From Fomes fomentarius (lineage: Eukaryota > Basidiomycota > Agaricomycetes > Polyporales > Polyporaceae): DNA of 64,000 nucleotides. The stretch spans positions 558,001 to 622,000 of the forward strand of contig JABYQN010000002.1 of NCBI GenBank assembly GCA_022606135.1. The letters run 5' to 3'. Positions 57,128 through 64,000 of this stretch are shown piece after piece. A program made the position numbers and the translations under genes. The notes below the pieces were generated by a model that saw nothing but the letters and a program-made list of their open reading frames with translations, was not told where the DNA came from and made no database searches. Each line of letters opens with the position of its first letter. Position 1 is the stretch's first letter.

Positions 57128-57739
57128 AGTTTGCAGTGGGACCGTGGGTTGGGTGTGGTAAGATGCCGTGCATAGTTATACGAACTCATGATAGCCCAGA
57201 GAGCAGTGCGAACTCCCAACTTAAGATAGGAACGTTGAATTGAGGAGGCCTGGACGCACGTTTGCGTCTTTTGGCGACCACAGGGCGGGGGAGCATCGGA
57301 ACAGAAGCATGCGTACTACGTATGCTTCCGTCAGTACTAGTACTTCCTACCTGAGACGAAACGAAGAGAAGTTGACGTCAGCTGGTGCATTGACAAACGG
57401 CCCGATGATAGTGGATGGTCAGCTGTATGGGCAAGATGTCATTGTAGGTCATTGCGAAGGAAGAGAGACATAGGCACAGGCGTTTCGGTCATTACAAGAG
57501 ACCGTCCCTGGCCGCCCTGCAAGCAATTTCCTACGCGCGGCCTCCAGTTTGAAGCGAAAATGGAGGCCGGAGGAGGGCTATGACTCGGATGCTGAAATTC
57601 AGGCAAGGGTAGATTGTGTTGTGTGGATGCATCCCCGTGTCATTGTCAACAGTGCAGTTTGTGGCGCCCGCGAGCTTTTGGCTGTGCTTGCGGACATCGT
57701 GGAGTTCATGATGATGGAAGGCTACTATTCGGGATCTAA
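57128..57739. other. intergenic
   Basis: Nothing recognisable; ends at the TIR element. Confidence 0.4.
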
Positions 57740-58342
57740 CAGCTTTTCCCGAAATTGGTGGCCGCTCATCTCCGACTGACGCGCGCGCACTTTCGACACG
57801 AAAAAGTCAGAAAATACAACTGTGCCCTTGCTGCTGCATCCCTTGCTCTGAGACTGGTGATATATACTGCCACAAGCCTTGCAAACAAACCTACACCTTC
57901 AAGTCTCCATAGATCCTCGGGTTTGTAAGTTACAGAAGTCAGATCATCTAGGGACAATCCTTGATTTCTGACGAGGACCCGGCCCACGAAAACCTCTTCT
58001 CTTCGCCCTAGAACTTCCTAGCATAATATATACACACTCCCTATTATCTATGTGCGATGCTATGTAGCCTATGAGCAATTCCGGGGTTCTAATGCATTGT
58101 TCAAAGTTGCGGACATTTGGCGCTCGATGACGTGGTTATTGACGCAGGCCGAAAAGTGGATTTCTGTACCTCGTGAGGCATAGAAATTGCTCAATGTGCT
58201 CATCAATGCCTCAAGATGAGTTTTGTCGGCCAATCAAGGTGCCAACGTGAACTGACCTCCCATATGTTTTTCAAATTTTTCGTGTGCAAAGTCACAGTGT
58301 GCTGTGCAGTTGGGCGCTCGGCCACCAAAATGGAACCAGCTG
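57740..58342 (-). mobile_element. non-autonomous TIR element (MITE-like), copy 2
   Basis: Inverted relative to copy 1 (19197-19785) and similar along its whole 603 bp. Shared blocks include ggccaccaa ends, agcggccaccaa-type subterminal sequence, cttctgtaac-ttacaaa (inverted, about 57925) and ctgtgcagttgggcgctcgg at the other end. Ends are cagcttttcccg and, inverted, cagctggttcca, each followed by ttggtggccg. No transposase frame. No target-site duplication seen. Confidence 0.7.
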
Positions 58343-58776
58343 TACCCACTCTCACCTCCTCCTGTAGTCCACTCAATTCAATAGTGCCTCGACCTTCACT
58401 CTCGCCCCCAGTCTTTCTTGACAACTGAATACCTACCCTAGCATCGGACGCCTGGCACTACTTACTCCGGATCGGGGCGCTGTAGCCTGCAGCTGACAGC
58501 ATACCACGACAAACTTACCACGCCCACAGATTTCGAACGATGAATGCATTCATTATGTACCCACATGGGCCTCCGTTCTCCCTCGTCGGATCCGAATCCT
58601 ATACCACCTCGCCCACATCGCTCGTTTGATCTCGAAACCTTGAGGACTTTCATAGAAACGCCGCCGCGTGGTCGTCAGAGGAATAGGCCACGACCCTGCC
58701 TCGTGTCTGGCATCCGACCTTTTCCCGCTACTTGCACTACACTGTCGCCGCTTCGCAACTGCTGCGACTTTTATCT
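58343..58776. other. promoter side of the GH12 gene
   Basis: No gene seen. Confidence 0.4.
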
Positions 58777-60083
58777 ATGCGACCGTGGTATCCGGCTGAG
58801 CTAGCCTTGGTCGTACTGGCCTACCTACACTTACAAGCTGAGAGTGTCTCGGGACAGACACTGCAGGGGAACGACTGCACAGGCGCGGGTGCGTATACGC
58901 TGTGTCAGAATCTATGGGGTGCATGTGAGTTTTAAACGTGATGGTGCGGGGTCGTGATAGGGTTCAATCCTTCACTGCGTTGCGCGAAGACTCCGGTGTG
59001 GGCTCGCAGAGCACGAGCCTGTACTCTGCAAATGGGAATGCGGTCTCTTGGGAGACGAAATACACATGGTCAAACAGCCCGAATAATGTGAAGAGTTGTG
59101 AGTTTTGCATCTCCATATCAGTGTGGCGCGGTGCCAATGTCCCATCTCCTTTGCCTCCCCGAAGATCCCAATGTCTACCATAATACTGCGAAAGGCATGC
59201 AGGTTCGTCCCAGTGGTCTCTTCTGTGATGGCGGCGGTATGTCTCAATTCACGCCCCTCAGCTGCAAGATGTAGTCTCTGCATCCTCAAGTTGGCAGTGG
59301 AATTACCAATCTGCCTCGAATGACTTAAGAGCAGATGTGTCGTACGTTCATATTTTCATCTCATACCGCATTGAGACACACCCGTTAACTCGTGTTGTTC
59401 AAAGCTATGATATTTGGTTTGGTGTGGCGAAGTCCGGCGACGTAGCCTCAGCCGCTTCATCGTATGAGATGTGAGGCACCACCTACCCAGTCCTTACATA
59501 TGTGATATCATAAACTCAATGTCTGTCTAGCATGATATGGCTCTCAGCCCGTGGCGGGTACGTACCTTGATACCTGGCGATCTACGTGTGACGCGCATAT
59601 ACTCACCGTTCTCAAATCCAGAGTGAGTGGCATCGGTGGCGTAGTCGCACCGAACCTCCAGCTCGGTGGGCACACCTGGAACCTGCGCCACGGCCCGAAC
59701 GGGAACTGGGACGTCTTCTCGTTCATCACCGCCGAGGGCGACATCACAGACTTCGACGCGGATCTGAACGACTTCTTCCGTACGTTTCGCGTTGACCCCT
59801 TCACTGTCATGCCTCCCTCCCATTTACCCTGTGCGCATTCACAGAGTACCTGGTCAACCAGCAAGGTGTGGCGAAGACGCAGTACATCCAGGCCATCCAA
59901 GCCGGCACAGAGCCCTTTACCGGCACCGCGGACCTCGTCAGCACCCACTTCAGCGTCAATGTCTCGACTGAGCAAGATACCACACCTCTACCTCCATCAT
60001 CGAGCTCTCCTCCGCCCCAGACATCGACTACACCTACGTCTACGAAGACTTCTCCTCCCTCTACGAAGAGCACCACGTCCTAG
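58777..60083 (+). CDS. glycoside hydrolase family 12 (endoglucanase/xyloglucanase), secreted
   Basis: ATG 58777 (MRPWYPAELALVVLAYLHLQ) gives a signal peptide, then the mature start QTLQGNDCTGAGAYTLCQNL. Exons join in frame as SQSTSLYSANGNAVSWETKY, KSYPNVYHNTAKGMQ, SSWQWNYQSASNDLRADVS, YDIWFGVAKSGDVAS, then YEIMIWLSARGG with the nucleophile Glu, THTWNLRHGPNG-like GGHTWNLRHGPNG, and AIQAGTEPFTG with the acid/base Glu. The fold is complete. It hydrolyses beta-1,4-glucan or xyloglucan outside the cell, and fits a plant-wall-degrading fungus. A Ser/Thr/Pro-rich tail of about 35 residues ends at a TAG (60081-60083). The same frame continues open for 73 more codons of Ser/Thr-rich then basic sequence to 60305, so the tail may have been longer. 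No cellulose-binding module is seen. Confidence 0.9.
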
Positions 60084-61128
60084 TCCTCCGTCGAGTACGA
60101 CAGCCATCCCACTTCCTCCCAGGCTTCGGACGACGGCTCCACGTCGGGCACGTCCAGTGACATTCCCGAGCAGACGAGCGACCCAGCTGCCTCTGATGGA
60201 GGTAGTGTGCGCAATGCTCAGGCTGGCGCGGCGCAGTGCCGCTTACAGCTGCCGTCGCAGAGAAAGCTCAGACGGAGGAGCTGGATCGGGACGGTGTTTC
60301 AGTAGACCAACTTTGTTTCCGTACTCATAGCGGGAGCAGCTATGCCCGCTGACTGGGGCTCCGTCCAGCTACGTGTACGCCTTACTTATTGCATCACTTG
60401 TATCGCTTGCTATCTTGTTGTTTGTTGTACTGTTATTGGTCGATGCATGCATGTGGTTCGCACTCGCATGCACGCCTCGAAAGGACAAGGGACCTGCGCT
60501 GCTACACACATCTTAGTTGGTTAGTTGGACCTCCTCAACCCAACACGCGCTCAGCCCTGGATTTCCGTCACCCAACTCGGCTTTCAAGCTTCATCACTTA
60601 CTCGATATCGCCAAACCGCCTCATCCCTTTCCGCTCGTAGTACCTACCTCCCAGCAGCGCTCAATCGGACATCGCAACATACATATCACCCTGCACACCA
60701 TCTCCATGACCGCCGGGTCGAACACATAGTTAAGAAGAACCAGTGCGGGAGTTTGCGGAATCGAGCAGCTGTGAGTGGCTTGAAGTGCGGGCGGAGGTGA
60801 AGAATCGGAAGCTTCAGTCGACGGCTGATAACCGCGACAGTGAGTACTAGACTTAACTCTGGGCCTCGCCATAAGAGGGAACTATGGAAGGCGATACGAG
60901 CTGTCAGGCCAACTGGTGGTTGCGTAGGCTATGACTCGGTGGATTGTGGGGACCGAACACAGAGGAACATGACATAACTCGGACAACATGATAGTTATAG
61001 TATAGTACACATAGCAACGACAGAACGATAGAGGCAGGAGAAAAAGGCGATGACAGATTCTGCGTGGTGAGACACGTCAAATACGGCTCGACAAATCCTG
61101 TTCAAGAGTATATACTCAGAAAGGCCAT
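60084..61128. other. 3' flank of GH12 and intergenic
   Basis: 60084-60305 is the possible former C-terminal extension of the GH12 protein. Beyond it no gene was recognised. Confidence 0.4.
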
Positions 61129-61873
61129 CTACGAAGGCAACGTGATACGCACCGCGTCGTGAATTTCATCCCAATCGTACCACCAAAGTTGTTCAGTCTT
61201 ATGCTCGCATTCCGTCATTGCATCCTCCAGGATCGAAAGCACCTCCATGACCTCCAGACCTGCCTCCTCAATGGCATCGTGGCGTTCCTCGATATTGTAG
61301 TTGTCCCACACCACGAACATCTCGGAATACTTGTTTGTGTAAGGCTTCCCATATGACAACTCGACACCCGCAAGTTGCTCAAGGTGTTCTCGAACCGTGA
61401 TCGGTAGAGTGTCCTCGATATAGCGCTGGAGCGACTTGTCTGCGAGCTCGGCTTCTGTGAGCTCGCCATAGGTAAGGAACTCCTTGCCTAGTCTCTGTCT
61501 GAGCACCCCGCAGAGAAGGATGCTGAGCTTGTGCTTGAGAGCGTACGCTCCGAGAAACTCGGGTTGATATGCCCAGCCGTAGATGAGCTTCGGTGGATGA
61601 GGGTTCTTGTAGGAAGCAATCCACTTGCGACGGAGAAACTTGGTTGGATGGTATGCGTTGAACAACCTCTCCAATTTCTGACAGAGTTGGTATCGAGGGT
61701 TTGAAGGAGTAATGTAAGACGAGGTGGTGGTGACGACTCACTGCATTCTGTGCCCGTTTTGCACGCTCCGTGAGCTTCCAGGTCTCCCCGTCATCCTCAA
61801 ACATGGTTTCCCCCTTCTCGTCTCGTTCATACTCAAAGAGGATCACGTCTTCTTCTGCCCTAGTCATAGCCAT
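61129..61873 (-). CDS. uncharacterised fungal protein
   Basis: Two exons, 61873-61742 and 61677-61129, with an intron of 64 nt (gtgagt..ctgtcag), give 226 residues. Readings: MAMTRAEEDVILFEYERDEK, FLRRKWIASYKNPHPPKLIY, LKHKLSILLCGVLRQRLGKE, EMFVVWDNYNIEERHDAIEE, WWYDWDEIHDAVRITLPS. Charged, soluble, helix-rich, without signal peptide or recognised domain. Exon arithmetic and splice sites are clean, so the gene is probably real. The style resembles small polypore-specific proteins. Confidence 0.75.
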
Positions 61874-62717
61874 GGGTGGAAGCTGACGAAAGAGAGGATG
61901 GTTGGAGTTGCGAGTGACGACGTGGGAACATGAACTGAGAGTATTATATCCCGAGTTCGGCAAAACACTTCCCGCACTGTTTGTTTCCCTTCTCAGCCCT
62001 CTCCTTCAACATCATGCGGCGGTACTGAATAGAGAGTACGCATCGCCCCATTTGCACAACCATTGCATACTCCGGTATCAGTAGTAAACGATAAAAGAGT
62101 ATTGTCCCAATTTAGGCAACCATTGTTCGCCGGGAGACTCAACAAGTCGTTCTCCGCAGGGGGTATACATAACATATGCCTTAGATGGCACATACCGTGT
62201 TCCTTCTAAAGTTGCTATAGAACCCTTGATCCTGCTGCCACCGTTGTTCTGAGTCGGTATGTTGTCGATGATGACTCAGCCTATTGTATTAGGAATTTCA
62301 TCTGTGGAGACCGGTACTATTGCAGTGTTGCTACGACGCTCGTAACGCAAGAGCACAACGTACTTCCAATCCCACGTCCATGGATGAAAGTACCAGCGTG
62401 CCTTATGCTCGATGCGTGAGAGCATTTGTATCTAGAGAACAAACTAGCGACAGTCACTGACATTTCACTACGTGCACTGCCCAAGAGATCCCGTTGTGAA
62501 AGCCATGGGGTATACACGTACGTATCTCGGGGCGGTCTTGTTTTTTCCTGCATCCTTTGTCTTCGCCTTTGTACTTCGAGCGCTTGAGGGAAAGTTAAGA
62601 CCGCCCGGAAAGATCATGCCTTTCACGGGGCGGATTTCCTGGTCGGCCCTTTATGCACGCATTGAGCACGATGTTTGTTCGAGTCATGTCCAAGCCTACC
62701 GAGGCACTCTACAGGAA
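61874..62717. other. intergenic between divergent genes
   Basis: Spacer between the minus-strand gene starting at 61873 and the plus-strand gene starting at 62799. A plus frame from 62472 is open into the next gene's first exon, but it begins upstream of a good TATA box and is not supported. Confidence 0.4.
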
Positions 62718-62725
62718 TATATAAG
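62718..62725 (+). promoter_or_regulatory. TATA box (tatataag)
   Basis: Consensus TATA element 74 nt before the ATG at 62799; supports that ATG as the start rather than an upstream one. Confidence 0.5.
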
Positions 62726-62798
62726 TTGTGCAAGATACGCATTCGATCTGAGCAAGCCTCAGCTTCACATAGTAGTACATCTACTAGCGACTGCCAAC

Positions 62799-64000
62799 AT
62801 GTCTTCTACGACTCCAACAAGCTCCGGCGCGCCGCCGGCAGTTCAAGTCAGTGCTCCTCATCCGAGTCTGGAGACCAACGACCCGAGCGTGAAGGCGATG
62901 TGGAACTCCAAGAAGGTCAGACGACTTGGAGTGATGATTGTCTTCAGATGAGCTCACATCCAGCATAGCACGTTATATTGCAAGAAGAGCAATTCAACCA
63001 TCATCTTTCCAACACATTCTTCAATGCGTGGCGCAAGTATACGTTCGAGAACCATCTATATGGCGTATATGGTCTTGTAGCGTTCCTGACTTCCACAGTC
63101 ACGGAATCCCAGTACCCCGTGGCCACCCTGATCCCCACTCCGCAGGCCCTCTTCCATCGCCCCACCACCGCCGCCTCAGACTCTCGTGATCGTGACGCCG
63201 ATACGCATGCGTCTGACTGGGATGAGGCCGACTCAGACTCGGAGTCAGTCCCGAGAACGCCAGAAGAGCCAGTGGCCACATTCCCGCCGGAGTCGTCCTT
63301 GGGGGAGGAGGAGTCTTCCTCGGAGGAGGAGTCTTCCGAGAAGGCGGAGTCCTCTGATTCCGCCACTGCCTCAGACGCCTTTCAGGTCAAAGCGAGCACT
63401 GGCCGGCTTTCGAAAGAGGATCGGAGGAGGATTCCAGACTTCGCTCGCATCATTGCCCCCAATAGGGCCCCTTCTTCCCCCGAACACATTGCATCTCGTG
63501 ACGATCTCTTTGTGGATTTCTGGGAGATCAAGCGTTTAGCAATGCCGCAGCAGTGGCACACTCGCAAAGCCCGGCGCGAGGCCCAGATTGGGATACGACG
63601 TCACATAGAGCAGGTATACGACACTGCAATGGAAGCGTTCAAGTGTAACCCGTCTTGGAACCGGGTGACGGCTCTCCTCATCATCGGGTGCTACTTCTCT
63701 CAGTTCGAGTGGGTCCGCCAGCCTCAGTCTTCCACAACTGCACAACAGGGCTCCCGCAGTGAATCAGGTCGTCCTCCTGTCACTCCCACTCCCGGTAATC
63801 CTCCTCCTAACCCTCCTCCTGCTCCTCCTACTCCTGTCACACCTCTCGACGTCGACCCGTCCCTGTCTTCCGCCATAGCACGCGAAAACACGAAGGAGCT
63901 GATTGCCAGCCAAGAGGAACGGCTCGCCGAGTTGAAGCGTCGGATCACACCGACAGTATACTACCTCAATCAAAAGGCCTTCGTGATGGAGAAGGACAAA
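62799..64000 (+). CDS. uncharacterised protein, 5' part (runs off window)
   Basis: Exon 1 is 62799-62915 (39 codons, MSSTTPTSSGAPPAVQVSAP). A 53-nt intron (gtcaga..catag) leads to exon 2 from 62969, open to the window end. Sequence: EEQFNHHLSNTFFNAWRKYT, VYGLVAFLTSTVTESQYPVA, a long acidic Ser/Glu-rich stretch (about 63230-63365), then EDRRRIPDFARIIAPNRAPS, DDLFVDFWEIKRLAMPQQW, TAMEAFKCNPSWNRVTALL, a Pro-rich linker (about 63780-63840) and a helical ELIASQEERLAELKRRITPT. No catalytic motif recognised. The acidic stretch, helical blocks and lack of targeting signals fit a nuclear or cytosolic low-complexity protein; families like this are expanded in polypores and are sometimes linked to repeats, which is inference only. 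Confidence 0.7.

Noticed and set aside
62472..62798. Starting the last gene at 62472
   Set aside because: The start would lie well upstream of the TATA box at 62718; the ATG at 62799 fits the promoter and the Ser/Thr/Pro-rich N-terminus.
1..64000. CRISPR arrays, bacterial operons, ribosome-binding sites, riboswitches
   Set aside because: The window has spliceosomal introns and fungal gene families; none of these prokaryotic features was seen.

Overview
This window reads as nuclear DNA of a filamentous basidiomycete, most likely a wood-decay Agaricomycete close to the polypores. Genes are split by many short introns (about 50-65 nt, GT..AG). The gene content also fits: a DUF6533 seven-transmembrane (7TM) family, a multi-exon P450, GH12, PL8 and WSC-domain secreted proteins, and a Ty3/gypsy chromovirus. 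The organism call is inference; there is no rRNA or species marker. Splice sites were read by eye.

Layout: 1-769 is the end of an APH-like kinase gene (minus) with an apparent frameshift. 1824-3456 is a multi-exon 7TM gene. 3587-4847 (minus) and 6657-7173 (plus, frameshifted) encode unrecognised fungal proteins, separated by copy 1 of a ~1.04 kb dispersed repeat (R). 8541-10198 (minus) is a DUF6533 7TM gene. 11630-16797 is a 5'-truncated Ty3/gypsy element (minus) with intact pol and one LTR. It abuts a decayed PL8 fragment (16805-17210). 18007-19044 is R copy 2, and 19197-19785 is a short TIR element. 21050-21560 is a relic of the 1824 7TM gene. 22298-24015 (minus) and 31319-32968 (plus) are two near-identical DUF6533 genes in inverted orientation. 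Between them lies an apparently complete PL8 polysaccharide lyase gene (26655-29832).

The right half is more ordinary: a HAD phosphatase (33630-34816) convergent with a lactonase-type beta-propeller gene (35264-36450), a fourth DUF6533 gene (38272-40032), three tandem tRNA-like repeats (40246-40766), a cytochrome P450 (41759-44545), another 7TM-type gene (46500-48280, minus), a long gene-poor stretch (48.3-53.2 kb), an ankyrin-like unknown (53229-54858, minus), two tandem WSC-domain secreted proteins (55309-57127, minus), the second TIR element copy (57740-58342, inverted), a GH12 glucanase (58777-60083), and two more unknowns, the last running off the window end.

Main themes: (i) secreted carbohydrate-active enzymes (PL8, GH12) beside WSC wall-binding proteins; (ii) six 7TM-type membrane protein genes plus one relic, which look like products of local duplication; (iii) a left half (5-33 kb) built from duplicated, inverted and decaying blocks mixed with mobile elements. 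The least explained structure is the tRNA-like triplet at 40.2-40.8 kb.
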